Shown here: positions 8,876 through 16,629 of the stretch, piece by piece | Layout of the letters: the number at the start of each line of letters is the position of its first letter | Position numbering within the stretch: position 1 is the stretch's first letter | Assembly: GCA_003725585.1 (NCBI GenBank) | Contig: RJMB01000002.1 | Location: forward strand, 62,001-126,000 | DNA: 64,000 bases | DNA from: Halostreptopolyspora alba | GTDB lineage: Bacteria; Actinomycetota; Actinomycetes; Streptosporangiales; Streptosporangiaceae | Direction: 5' to 3' | The notes under the pieces: generated by a model | Databases searched by the model: none | The model's input: the letters and a program-made list of their open reading frames with translations, nothing else | What the model was told of the DNA's origin: nothing | Made by a program: the position numbers and the translations under genes

Positions 8876-8915
8876 CGAGCCGGTCCCTTCCGCCGCGGCG
8901 GAAGGGACCGGCTCG
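8876..8915 (+). terminator. perfect 40-base palindrome after the symporter operon
   Basis: Two exactly complementary 20-base arms without spacer, beginning CGAGCCGGTCCC. It lies 24 bases after the symporter stop and has no U-tract; it should form a very stable hairpin ending the operon. Confidence 0.8.
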
Positions 8916-9126
8916 CCCGAGACCAGCGGCACCGGGACAGCTGCGGGTCGACGCTGGGCGTCGGCCCGCAAGGTGGTCGCGGAGCTTGCGGGCGATCCTC
9001 GCCCCTCACGGCCTCGGACGGGGTGAGTGGCGAACCGCCTTCGCCGGAGCCGACCACCACGGCGAGAGTGCCGCGCGGGGTTTCCCGGAACCCCTCCGAC
9101 CACGAACCACGGGCAGAAAGGTGGCC

Positions 9127-10035
9127 GTGCCGAACGGAACGACCCGACGCGCTGTGTTCGCCACCGTGGCGGCGTTGGCCGTCGGCACCGGCGTGAGCTG
9201 CGCGTCGACAGAGGACGGGGCCTCCTCCACGGCGGAGAGGGAGAGCGACGTCGGGGAGTACGCGGCGGAGTTCGAGCGCTTGGAGCAGGAGTTCGACGCC
9301 CGGCTCGGGGTCTACGCCCGGGACACCGGTACCGACGCCGAGGTCACCCACCGCGCCGACGAACGCTTCGCCTACGCCTCCACCTTCAAGCCCCTGGCCT
9401 GCGCCGCCGTGCTGGAGCGCCGTTCCATGGCTGAGATGGAGGAGACCGTCACATTCGGCTCCGAGGAGCTGGTGGAGTACTCGCCGATCACCGAGGAGCG
9501 TGTGGACACGGGAATGACGCTGGTGGAGGTGTGCGACGCCGCCCTCCGCCACAGCGACAACACGGCCGCGAACCTCCTGTTCGCCGAACTCGGCGGTCCG
9601 GAGGGGTTGCAGGAGGCCCTGGAGGAGCTCGGTGACGACGTCACTCGGGTGGAGCGTGAGGAGACCGCGCTGAACGAGGCCGAGCCCGGGGACATCAGGG
9701 ACACCACCACCCCCGAGGCGTTCGCCGCGAACCTGGAGAAGTACGTGCTCGGCGACACCCTGCCCGAGGGGAAGCGCGCGCTGCTCCGGGAGATGATGGT
9801 GGGCAACACGACCGGCGACGACCTCATCCGCGCGGGGGTTCCCGAGGAGTGGGAGGTCGGTGACAAGACCGGGTCCCCCGGATACGGCGGGCGCAACGAC
9901 ATCGCCGTGGTCTGGCCCGCTGACGGCGAGCCGATTGTGCTGGCGGTCATGTCGTCCCGTGACGAGGAGGACGCCGAATACGACGACGCGCTCGTCGCCG
10001 AGGCCACGGAAGTGGCCGTCGACGCCCTCGGTTAG
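9127..10035 (+). CDS. class A beta-lactamase, lipoprotein form
   Basis: Serine beta-lactamase hydrolysing penicillin-type antibiotics outside the membrane. All active-site motifs are present, numbered from GTG 9127: STFK (85-88), SDN (143-145), the omega-loop EETALN with Glu179, and KTG (247-249). Length ~302 residues is normal. The N terminus has a twin Arg (residues 7-8), a hydrophobic core and a Cys at 25 after GVS, suggesting Tat export and lipid attachment. GTG 9127 fits the AGAAAGG ribosome site better than GTG 9121. The gene stands alone, with strong palindromes on both sides and no blaR/blaI regulator nearby. Confidence 0.93.
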   Translation: MPNGTTRRAVFATVAALAVGTGVSCASTEDGASSTAERESDVGEYAAEFERLEQEFDARLGVYARDTGTDAEVTHRADERFAYASTFKPLACAAVLERRSMAEMEETVTFGSEELVEYSPITEERVDTGMTLVEVCDAALRHSDNTAANLLFAELGGPEGLQEALEELGDDVTRVEREETALNEAEPGDIRDTTTPEAFAANLEKYVLGDTLPEGKRALLREMMVGNTTGDDLIRAGVPEEWEVGDKTGSPGYGGRNDIAVVWPADGEPIVLAVMSSRDEEDAEYDDALVAEATEVAVDALG

Positions 10036-10046
10036 GCGCGCTCCAC

Positions 10047-10072
10047 GGGCACCGGCCCCACGGCCGGTGCCC
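10047..10072 (+). terminator. hairpin terminator after beta-lactamase
   Basis: A perfect 11-bp stem (GGGCACCGGCC with its complement) around a 4-base loop, just past the bla stop and between convergent genes. It can act on both strands. Confidence 0.75.
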
Positions 10073-10150
10073 GCGCGCGGGACGGGTTCGCGAGTGCGCA
10101 ACCGCCGCGCGACGTACCGGCGCGCGTGGCCGGAACGCCGGGTGCCCGGC

Positions 10151-10630
10151 TCATTCCCCGGCGTGTGCCCTCTCGAGCGCGGCGATGTCGAGTTTGGTCA
10201 TCGACAGCATCGCCTCGGTGGCCCGCTTCGCCTTCTCCGGGTCGGGGTCGCTGACCAGGTCCGGTAGCACGGCCGGGATGACCTGCCAGGACACGCCGTA
10301 CCTGTCGGTGGTCCAGCCGCAGGCGACCTCCGTGCCCTCCGCGGACAGCCGTTCCCAGTAGTAGTCCAGCTCCTCCTGGTCGGAGCAGTGGATCTGGAAC
10401 GAGACGGCCGGGGTGAACGTGTACCGCGGCCCGCCGTTCAGCGCGACGAAACGCTGCCCGCTGAGCTCGAACTCCACGGTCAGGACCTCACCGGCGGGGC
10501 CGGGGCCGGCCTCGTTGGTGTGGGTGACCCGGCCGATCCGGGAGTGCGGGAAGAGCGAGGTGTAGAAGTTGGCGGCCTCCTCGGCCCGTCCGTCGAACCA
10601 CAGGCACGTGGTGAGTCCACTGTCGGTCAT
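10151..10630 (-). CDS. VOC-superfamily (PhnB/glyoxalase-like) protein
   Basis: A 159-residue protein of the 3-demethylubiquinone-methyltransferase-like VOC group. It has the typical opening LWFDGRAEEAANFYTSLFP, the mid motif ALNGGPRYTFTPAVSFQI, and YGVSWQVIP, followed by AMLSMTKLDIAALERA near the end. Members are small dimeric beta-alpha-beta-beta-beta proteins; many bind metals or act in resistance, but this subgroup has no settled activity. It has its own promoter region facing the TetR gene. Function beyond family is not assigned. Confidence 0.9.
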   Translation of the reverse strand: MTDSGLTTCLWFDGRAEEAANFYTSLFPHSRIGRVTHTNEAGPGPAGEVLTVEFELSGQRFVALNGGPRYTFTPAVSFQIHCSDQEELDYYWERLSAEGTEVACGWTTDRYGVSWQVIPAVLPDLVSDPDPEKAKRATEAMLSMTKLDIAALERAHAGE

Positions 10631-10774
10631 CGGTTCCTCCCAAGAGTTCGCGTGCGTGCGCCGATACCCCTACTGACCCGGCGCGCGCCACGAACTCATC
10701 GGTGCGCCGCTCCGGTTGGGTCCTGGTCGAACCGGACAACGAGAGATCCACGTGTTAGGATCCTGGATATTGAA

Positions 10775-10794
10775 TTTGGGATATAGAGTCCAAA
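10775..10794. promoter_or_regulatory. candidate operator upstream of TetR regulator
   Basis: An imperfect inverted repeat with outer arms TTTGG and CCAAA in an AT-rich patch directly before the regulator's ribosome site, between divergent genes. TetR proteins usually repress themselves from such sites. The repressor assignment is inference. Confidence 0.4.
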
Positions 10795-10810
10795 ACTCGG
10801 AGGGTGGTAG

Positions 10811-11674
10811 ATGGGGGAGGGATCGCCCGTGCCCGACGGGCCGGGGCGGCGCAGGCACCGGATCTCCGACGCGGAGACCGAGCAGCGGATGCTGCGGGCC
10901 GCGATCGACATGGTCAACCGTTCCGGGCTCACGGTGAGCCTGGACCACATCAGCTTCGAGGACATCATCCGGGACGCCGGGGTCGCGCGCAGCGCGGTCT
11001 ACCGCCGCTGGCCCTACAAGGACCTGTTCTTCAGTGACCTGCTGAAGGAACTGGCCCGGGGGTCCAGTCCGGCCATCGCCAACGACAACCGCGCGGCGAT
11101 CGAGGCGGTGCGGAGCGCGATCCTCGAGCGCCTGGACTGGCTCGGCGACCCCGACCTCCGCCGCGCGCTGGTCGCCGAGGTGCTTCGCCGGGGAGCCCTG
11201 GAGGAGTTCACGGTCTTTCGGGATTCTCCGGAGTGGCGCACCTACCTGGCGTTGCACGCCACGTTCCGCAGCCTGCCGGACGGTGAGCTGCGTCGCGAGA
11301 TGGGCGGCGCCCTCGCGGAGTCGGAGCAGGGGCTCATCGCCCGGCTCGCCGGTGCCTACGAACAGGCGGCCAGCCTACTGGGCCTGCGGCTGCGCCCCGA
11401 GCTGAACTCCAGCTTCGCCGCGCTCGCCCGTCTCAGCAGCGCCACCATTCGCGGACTGGTCATCATGGCGCCCTCCAACGAGGCGATCTCGGACCAGCGG
11501 GTGTGGGCCACCCCGTTCGGCACGCCGGAGCCGGCCGAGTGGTCCGAACCCGCCCTTGGCATGGCCGGCCTCGCCGTGAGCTTCCTCGAACCCGACCCGG
11601 AGATCGAATGGGACGAGCGGCGCACCGAGACGGTCCGACACACCCTGACGTCGGGCGAATGGCCCGCGACCTGA
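10811..11674 (+). CDS. TetR-family transcriptional regulator
   Basis: A 287-residue regulator. The N-terminal helix-turn-helix spans about residues 15-65 (AAIDMVNRSGL, then DIIRDAGVARSAVYRRWPYKDLFF), the TetR signature. The rest is an alpha-helical ligand/dimer domain, longer than in most TetR proteins. ATG 10811 has GGAGG seven bases upstream. Its stop is 13 bases before the F420-type reductase gene, so both are probably one transcript. A candidate operator lies just ahead. The inducer is unknown. Confidence 0.92.
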   Translation: MGEGSPVPDGPGRRRHRISDAETEQRMLRAAIDMVNRSGLTVSLDHISFEDIIRDAGVARSAVYRRWPYKDLFFSDLLKELARGSSPAIANDNRAAIEAVRSAILERLDWLGDPDLRRALVAEVLRRGALEEFTVFRDSPEWRTYLALHATFRSLPDGELRREMGGALAESEQGLIARLAGAYEQAASLLGLRLRPELNSSFAALARLSSATIRGLVIMAPSNEAISDQRVWATPFGTPEPAEWSEPALGMAGLAVSFLEPDPEIEWDERRTETVRHTLTSGEWPAT

Positions 11675-11687
11675 CCTGGAGGCAGGC

Positions 11688-12167
11688 GTGATCCACCACC
11701 GGATCAAGAGATGGATGTACAAGGGAGGCCGCCCGAACCCACTGGCGCGGGTGCTCAACCGTGTCTCGGCCGTCCTGTTCTCCGCGGGCCGTCTCGTGCC
11801 CGACGGTTGGGTGACCCTGGAGGTTCCCGGCCGCAGGAGCGGCAGAACGGTCTCGTTCCCGCTGGTGGCCGTGGGCCACGACGGCCAGCGCTACCTGGTT
11901 TCGATGCTGGGTGAGGACACCAACTGGGTGCGCAACGTCCGCGCGGCCGGGATGCGGGCCGTCCTGCGCCACCGCGACAGCCGGCACGTGCGCCTGGAGG
12001 AGGTCGACCGCACCACGACCGCGCCCATCCTGCGCCGCTACATCGCGGCCGCACCGGGGGCTCGGCCCCACATCCCGGTGGACCGCCGGGCCCCACTGGA
12101 GGAGTTCGAACGGATCGCGCCGCGGTACCCGGTGTTCCGGATCGTGCCGGGGGAGAACAACCGATAG
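11688..12167 (+). CDS. deazaflavin (F420)-dependent nitroreductase family protein
   Basis: A 159-residue protein of the DUF385/Ddn family with a split-barrel fold. Typical features are the central VTLEVPGRRSGRTVSFPLVAV, followed by YLVSMLGEDTNWVRNVRAAG and late PVFRIV. Relatives use reduced F420 to reduce nitro or unsaturated compounds; some only bind F420 or lipids. GTG 11688 is chosen, five bases after GGAGG. It follows the TetR gene closely, suggesting the regulator controls it and that it handles a small-molecule substrate. Confidence 0.88.
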   Translation: MIHHRIKRWMYKGGRPNPLARVLNRVSAVLFSAGRLVPDGWVTLEVPGRRSGRTVSFPLVAVGHDGQRYLVSMLGEDTNWVRNVRAAGMRAVLRHRDSRHVRLEEVDRTTTAPILRRYIAAAPGARPHIPVDRRAPLEEFERIAPRYPVFRIVPGENNR

Positions 12168-12279
12168 CGCCTCACCCCGAGGGAAGTGGCCCCGGCACGT
12201 GCCCCACCGCTCGTGGCTCCGAGCTGGGTGTACTCGTCGCGGGGCTTGGTGGGAGTGGTGCCCCGGGGTTCCGAGGGGC

Positions 12280-12311
12280 GGGCGGCCCGGAGCCTCGGCC
12301 CCGGGCCGCCC
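12280..12311. terminator. bidirectional hairpin between convergent genes
   Basis: An 11-bp stem (GGGCGGCCCGG with its complement) and a 10-base loop between the nitroreductase and rtcB stops. Confidence 0.7.
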
Positions 12312-12316
12312 CGGTC

Positions 12317-13504
12317 TCACCCCTTGACGCAGACCACCTGGCGCAGGTGCGCCACGACCTCCACCAGGTCGGTCTGGGCCTCGATCACCTCGGAGAGGTC
12401 CTTGTAGGCCCCCGGGATCTCGTCGAGCACCCCGGTGTCCTTGCGGCACTCCACCCCCGTTGTCTGCTCGAGAAGATCGGCCTCGGTGTAGGTCCTCTTG
12501 GCCTTGTTCCGGCTCATCCGCCGTCCCGCCCCGTGGGAGGCGGAGTTGAACGAGGCCGGCTCGCCCAGCCCGCGTACGATGTAGCTGCCCGTGGCCATGG
12601 ACCCCGGGATGATGCCGAGCTCCCCCTCGCCGGCCCGGATCGCCCCCTTGCGGGTCACCAGCACATCCACACCGTCGTAGCGCTCCTCGGCCACGTAGTT
12701 GTGGTGGCAGCTGATCCAGTCGTGGAAGACGACCCGCGGGAACATCCGCCGCATGACGTCGCAGGCCAGCCCCATCATCACGTCGCGGTTGCGGCGGGCG
12801 TAGTCCTGGGCCCAGAACAGATCGCGGCGGTAGGCGGCCATCTGCGGTGTGCCCGCGACGAACACCGCCAGGTCGCGGTCGGGCAGGTCCCGGTTGTGCG
12901 GCAGCCCCCGCGCCTGCTCGATGTGGTGCTCGGCGAGCTCCTTGCCGATGTTGCGCGAACCCGAGTGCAGGATCAGCCACACCGTGCCGGCGCCGTCCAG
13001 GCACACCTCCAGGAAGTGGTTGCCGCCGCCGAGCGTTCCGATCTGGCTGGCGGCGCGCTCACGCCGGTGGCGCACCGCCGGGGTGAGTTCGTCGAAACCC
13101 TCCCAGAACCGGTCCCAGCCGCCCGTCTTGAGCCCGTGGACCCGGCGCGGGTTCACCGGGGTCGCGTGCGCCTTGTGCCCCACCGGGATCGCCCGTTCCA
13201 GGTTGGAGCGCAGCCCACCCAGGTCGTCGGGAAGGTCCGAGGCGGTCAGCGAGGACTTGACCGCGGTCATCCCGCAGCCGATGTCCACACCGACCGCGGC
13301 CGGGCACACCGCGTCGCGCCTGGCGATCACCGAACCGACAGTGGCGCCCTTGCCGTAATGCACGTCGGGCATCACCGCCAGCCCGTGTACCCACGGCAGC
13401 CGGGTGACGTTGCGCAGCTGGTCCATCGCCGCGGGCTCCACGGTGTGTGGGTCCGCCCACATGCGGATCGGCACTCGAGCCCCCGGCGTCTCGGTATACG
13501 GCAT
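12317..13504 (-). CDS. rtcB: RtcB-family RNA-splicing ligase
   Basis: About 395 residues. RtcB joins a 2',3'-cyclic phosphate or 3'-phosphate RNA end to a 5'-OH using GTP and Mn2+, repairing or splicing tRNA and other RNA. Metal and catalytic motifs are visible: MPDVHYGKGATVGS, VGVDIGCGM with the metal Cys, GTLGGGNHFLEV, and SHGAGRRMSRNKA carrying the His that takes GMP. ATG 13504 is used because it follows a strong GGAGGGAGG; the frame extends further upstream without family similarity. No archease gene is adjacent, as is usual in actinomycetes. Confidence 0.93.
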   Translation of the reverse strand: MPYTETPGARVPIRMWADPHTVEPAAMDQLRNVTRLPWVHGLAVMPDVHYGKGATVGSVIARRDAVCPAAVGVDIGCGMTAVKSSLTASDLPDDLGGLRSNLERAIPVGHKAHATPVNPRRVHGLKTGGWDRFWEGFDELTPAVRHRRERAASQIGTLGGGNHFLEVCLDGAGTVWLILHSGSRNIGKELAEHHIEQARGLPHNRDLPDRDLAVFVAGTPQMAAYRRDLFWAQDYARRNRDVMMGLACDVMRRMFPRVVFHDWISCHHNYVAEERYDGVDVLVTRKGAIRAGEGELGIIPGSMATGSYIVRGLGEPASFNSASHGAGRRMSRNKAKRTYTEADLLEQTTGVECRKDTGVLDEIPGAYKDLSEVIEAQTDLVEVVAHLRQVVCVKG

Positions 13505-13673
13505 GGGCGGCCTCCCTCCAATCGGGTCAACGGTGGCGTCGCGTTCCGCGGATACCCCGCAATGAGGCCAGAACGAGCACCGCGGCAACAACTGGTTTTC
13601 CGCCGGGGGTGGTGGGGGCCGGTGCGGTCTGCGGCAGTATGGGACTTCGGGAGGTCACCAGCCGAGGAGCCCC

Positions 13674-14333
13674 ATGTCCACACCGCAGCCCTACGACGCC
13701 GTGATCCTGGCCGGGGGAGAGGCCCGGCGCATGGGCGGCGCCGACAAACCGGCGCTCGACGTCGCCGGGGCGACACTGCTGGAGCGCGTGGCCGCGGCGG
13801 TCCCGGAGGCCGGGCGAACCATCGTCGTCGGCCCCGGGCGTCCCAGCCCCGAGGCGATCTATGTGCGCGAGGAGCCCGCCGGGGCCGGACCGGTGCCCGC
13901 GCTGCGCGCCGGGCTCGGTGCCGTCACCGCGCCGTGGTTCGCGCTCCTGGCCGGCGACCTGCCGTTCCTGCTGCCGCGCCACGTACGCGCGCTGCGCGAC
14001 GCCGCGCGGGAACACGCCGGTGCGGTCTACCTCGACAGTCACGCGCGCCGGCAGTGGCTGCTCGGGGTGTGGCACACCGCCACCGTGCGTTCGGCGCTGA
14101 CGGGCTACAGCGGGTCCTCCCTGTACCGGCTACTCGACCCCCTGGAGCCGGCGGCGCTCGCCTCGGAGGAGGCAGACGAGCGCCCCGCTCTCGACTGCGA
14201 CACCCCCGAGGCCCTCGCGTGGGCGCGCGCCCTGGCGACGGGATCCGCCGAGCCCGCGGATCACCCTTCGAACTCCGAGAACGGAACGCGTTCGAGCAGG
14301 AACCCGCGGACGTCGAGGAACTCCGACAGGTAG
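13674..14333 (+). CDS. mobA: molybdenum cofactor guanylyltransferase MobA
   Basis: Transfers GMP from GTP to molybdopterin cofactor. The N-terminal nucleotide-binding pattern VILAGGEARRMGGADKPALD (residues 9-28) and LLAGDLPFL with the metal Asp are clear. The core ends near residue 190; the remaining ~30 residues (Ser/Asn/Arg-rich) arise because the frame runs on into the convergent small gene, which overlaps it by 73 bases. That tail is probably not functional. Together with moaA at 1 kb it shows the organism makes the guanylated cofactor, though the pathway genes are scattered. Confidence 0.9.
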   Translation: MSTPQPYDAVILAGGEARRMGGADKPALDVAGATLLERVAAAVPEAGRTIVVGPGRPSPEAIYVREEPAGAGPVPALRAGLGAVTAPWFALLAGDLPFLLPRHVRALRDAAREHAGAVYLDSHARRQWLLGVWHTATVRSALTGYSGSSLYRLLDPLEPAALASEEADERPALDCDTPEALAWARALATGSAEPADHPSNSENGTRSSRNPRTSRNSDR

Positions 14334-14491
14334 TCACGGTGCTCGTCGCAGGCCAGCCAGGTCTTGCGCCGGTCGGGCGTGTGCACCTTGGGGTTGTTCC
14401 ACACCAGCGCCCACGTGGCCGGAGCCCGGCAGTCCCGGCGGGAGCAGGTCGCGGCTCCGGCCGTGTCGGCGTCCGTGTCGGTCTCGCTCAC
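14261..14491 (-). CDS. small conserved actinobacterial protein with Cys pair
   Basis: About 76 residues from GTG 14491; the frame also opens from TTG 14512, which is less likely. It has an acidic start, a CSRRDC motif near residue 16, WALVWNNPKVHTPDR, then WLACDEH, giving three Cys and two His in a compact arrangement suited to zinc binding. Similar short proteins are widespread in actinomycetes with no proven role. Its 3' end overlaps mobA tail to tail by 73 bases, so either transcript is antisense to the other there. Confidence 0.75.
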   Translation of the reverse strand: MSETDTDADTAGAATCSRRDCRAPATWALVWNNPKVHTPDRRKTWLACDEHRDYLSEFLDVRGFLLERVPFSEFEG

Positions 14492-14587
14492 GGTCCCCCC
14501 AAAAAAAGACAATGGCCGGTACGCCCGGCCAGTAAATGGTCACGTGCTCGCCGCGTACCCGGAAATCGGGACACGGTCGCTGACAAC

Positions 14588-14700
14588 AAAAAAGCGACGC
14601 CGGGTGGCTACGGGGGCAAACCACCCGACGTCGCGGGCGATGTTTCGACGGGGGCTCGAAACATCAGCCTAGCGCTCCGACGGGGGACCGAAGCGCTAGG
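14588..14700 (-). ncRNA. small RNA with three C-loop hairpins, 6C-RNA-like
   Basis: On the minus strand three consecutive hairpins each present a CCCCCGU loop. Hairpin 1: 9-bp stem at 14668-14676/14692-14700. Hairpin 2: perfect 10-bp stem at 14639-14648/14656-14665 with a 7-base loop. Hairpin 3: about 13 bp at 14594-14607/14621-14634, followed by a run of six T, a classic intrinsic terminator. A -35/-10 pair lies just upstream. The layout matches the actinobacterial 6C RNA family (C-rich hairpin loops, the last one being the terminator; B11 in mycobacteria), which pairs with G-rich mRNA regions. Five rather than six C per loop and three hairpins rather than two are differences. No open frame is needed to explain the conservation of stems. 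Confidence 0.82.
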
Positions 14701-14704
14701 TCCC

Positions 14705-14736
14705 AATCTACACCGAGCATCCCCGGTGTGCGTCAA
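14705..14736 (-). promoter_or_regulatory. promoter of the C-loop small RNA
   Basis: Minus-strand TTGACG (-35) at 14731-14736 and TGTAGATT (-10 region) at 14705-14712; the spacer is 18 bases if TGTAGA is taken as the -10. Transcription would begin near 14700, right at the first hairpin. This is unusually close to a housekeeping-sigma consensus for this window. Confidence 0.7.
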
Positions 14737-14943
14737 GAGCCAATTACGAGGTGGTCTCTTCGGCGTTCCGTCCGGCGATTCCGTGTTCGCGCCCCGATCA
14801 GCCGGAACGGGGTGTGGCCGCACGGTCGCGTTGCGGAGAACCACGGCGGTCGGTGTCCGGTTGGTGCCGTGTGGCCACGGGAAGTGGAACGGCGAAGCAG
14901 TCCGGCACGGCCGGCCGAAACACCAACCGGAAGGAACCGCGCC

Positions 14944-15162
14944 ATGAGCGAACACACCTACCGCGTCACCGAGATCGTGGGCACCTCGCCCGACAGCGTC
15001 GACCAGGCCATCCGCAACGGGCTCGAACGGGCCTCGGCCACGCTGCGCGAGATGGACTGGTTCGAGGTAACCCAGATCCGCGGCCACCTTCAGGAGGGGA
15101 CGATCGGCCACATCCAGGTGGGGATGAAGGTGGGGTTCCGGCTGGAGGAGCCCTCCGAATAG
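14944..15162 (+). CDS. dodecin flavin-binding protein
   Basis: A 72-residue protein matching dodecin along its whole length: VTEIVGTSPDSVDQAI, then LREMDWFEVTQIRGHLQEG and VGMKVGFRLE. Dodecins form hollow dodecamers that store FMN/riboflavin (or CoA in some bacteria); the Trp in DWFEV stacks on the flavin and Gln in HLQ contacts it. ATG 14944 follows a GGAAGGA site. A longer in-frame opening upstream is ignored, as dodecins start here. It lies next to, and reads away from, the small RNA promoter. Confidence 0.95.
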   Translation: MSEHTYRVTEIVGTSPDSVDQAIRNGLERASATLREMDWFEVTQIRGHLQEGTIGHIQVGMKVGFRLEEPSE

Positions 15163-15171
15163 CCGGGACCG

Positions 15172-15201
15172 CCCGAGCGCGCCGTGCCCGGTGCGCTCGG
15201 G
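15172..15201. terminator. hairpin between dodecin and tldE
   Basis: A 9-bp stem (CCCGAGCGC with its complement) and a 12-base loop between convergent genes. Confidence 0.6.
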
Positions 15202-15216
15202 CCGCCTCGGGCCGTC

Positions 15217-16629
15217 TCAGGACGCCTGGCTGACGGTCGACATGTTGAAGTCCGGGACCCGCAGCGGCGGCATGGCGGTGCGCGGGAAGTAGTCGCCGGA
15301 CTCCCGCGACAGCCCGGGCACCGTGGCTCCCGCCTCGGTGGCCCGCTCCAGCAGGCTCACCGGCGACTCGTTGAACCGGAAGTTGTTCACCGCTCCCGTG
15401 ACCTCGCCGTCCTCCACCAGGTAAACGCCGTCACGGGTGAGCCCGGTCAGCAGCAGCGTCTGCGGATCGACCACACGGATGTACCACAGACACGTCAGCA
15501 ACAGGCCACGTTCGGTGCGCGCGATCATGTCGTCGAGCGTGCTCGTCGCCCCCGGAAGCTCCAACACCAGATTGTCGGTGTGCGCCGTCGCCGGAAGCCC
15601 GGTCAGCTCGGCGGAGTGGCGGGTCTGGCGCAGCGCCGTCAGCGCACCCTCGGAGATCCAGTCGGTGCGGCGCAACGGGAGCCCGTTGTCGAACGCGGTC
15701 ATCTCGCGGCCGGGCGTTCCGGCGAGCACGAACGGGGCGCACTCCAGCCCCGGCTCGGCGGGGTCGCTCCGCAGGGTCAGCGGGAGGGCCGAGAGCCGTT
15801 CCCCCACCCGCGTGCCCCCGTTCACGGCGGAGAACACCGACCGTCCCTCGACAGCGTCGCGCGCACCCGCGCTCATGTACAGGTCGACCATCATGTCCGC
15901 CACCGCCGAGGGCGGAAGCAGGGTCTCGTAGCGCCCCGCCGGCAGCTCCACCGAGCGGGAGCCCCACCGCATGCGCCGGGTCAGCTCCTCGTCGAGGCGG
16001 TCGACGTCGATGTCGGCGAAATCGCGCGTGGCCCGCCCCACCCACGCGGAGTGCCCACCGCCGGCGCTGGGCGGCTCCGACTTGGCGTTCAGATCGACCG
16101 CGCCCGACGGTTGGTCGTGGCGCAGCCGCAACCCGGTGGAGCTACCGAGGAACGTGGAGGTCACACTGTGCTCGGCGTAACCGTAGAGCAGGTGGCCCAC
16201 CGCGCCGCGGCGCTCGAACGCGCGCCCCAGCCCGGGAGCGAACTCCGAGAACACCGACACGTTCGTGGTTTCGGGTGGGGCGTCCCACGTGCCGCCGGAA
16301 CCGGCGGACTCGGGGCCGAGCAGCGGCCGGGCGTCCTCGGAGGGGGTAGCGTCGCGACTCGCGGCCTCGGCGGCGCGCACCAGCTCCGCCAGCTCGTCGC
16401 CGCGAAGCCCGCTGCGCGCCGTGACTCCCACGGAGACGCCCCGGTCACTCTCGGTCAGCGCGATAACGGTGACCTCGCGCCCCCGGGTGACGCCGTTGGT
16501 CGTCAGCGAGTTGTTGGCCCAGCGAAGGTTGGCCGTGCTCTGCTCCTGGACCAGCACCATGCAGGCGTCGGCGCGTGACAGCTCCAGCGCCCGATCCACG
16601 ATGTCCTGTGGGGAAGACAGCTTCGTCAC
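15217..16629 (-). CDS. TldE/PmbA-family peptidase subunit
   Basis: About 470 residues of the U62 family, non-metal-binding subunit type. Family marks include RWANNSLTTNGVTRGREVTV near the N terminus, the central glycine-rich stretch, and ENSTDWISEG-like text (here RRTDWISEGALTALRQTR) with TGLTRDGVYLVEDGEV close to the C terminus. It lacks the HExxxH motif found in its partner. Start GTG 16629 overlaps the tldD stop, so the two subunits are made in equal amounts. TldD/TldE heterodimers degrade or trim unfolded peptides and mature some ribosomal peptides and antitoxins. The upstream open frame extension is antisense-like and not used. Confidence 0.9.
   Translation of the reverse strand: MTKLSSPQDIVDRALELSRADACMVLVQEQSTANLRWANNSLTTNGVTRGREVTVIALTESDRGVSVGVTARSGLRGDELAELVRAAEAASRDATPSEDARPLLGPESAGSGGTWDAPPETTNVSVFSEFAPGLGRAFERRGAVGHLLYGYAEHSVTSTFLGSSTGLRLRHDQPSGAVDLNAKSEPPSAGGGHSAWVGRATRDFADIDVDRLDEELTRRMRWGSRSVELPAGRYETLLPPSAVADMMVDLYMSAGARDAVEGRSVFSAVNGGTRVGERLSALPLTLRSDPAEPGLECAPFVLAGTPGREMTAFDNGLPLRRTDWISEGALTALRQTRHSAELTGLPATAHTDNLVLELPGATSTLDDMIARTERGLLLTCLWYIRVVDPQTLLLTGLTRDGVYLVEDGEVTGAVNNFRFNESPVSLLERATEAGATVPGLSRESGDYFPRTAMPPLRVPDFNMSTVSQAS

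Noticed and set aside
12347..14947. 866-codon open frame on the plus strand across rtcB, mobA and the small RNA
   Set aside because: Shadow of rtcB in antisense, then out of frame with mobA; it contains no recognisable domain.
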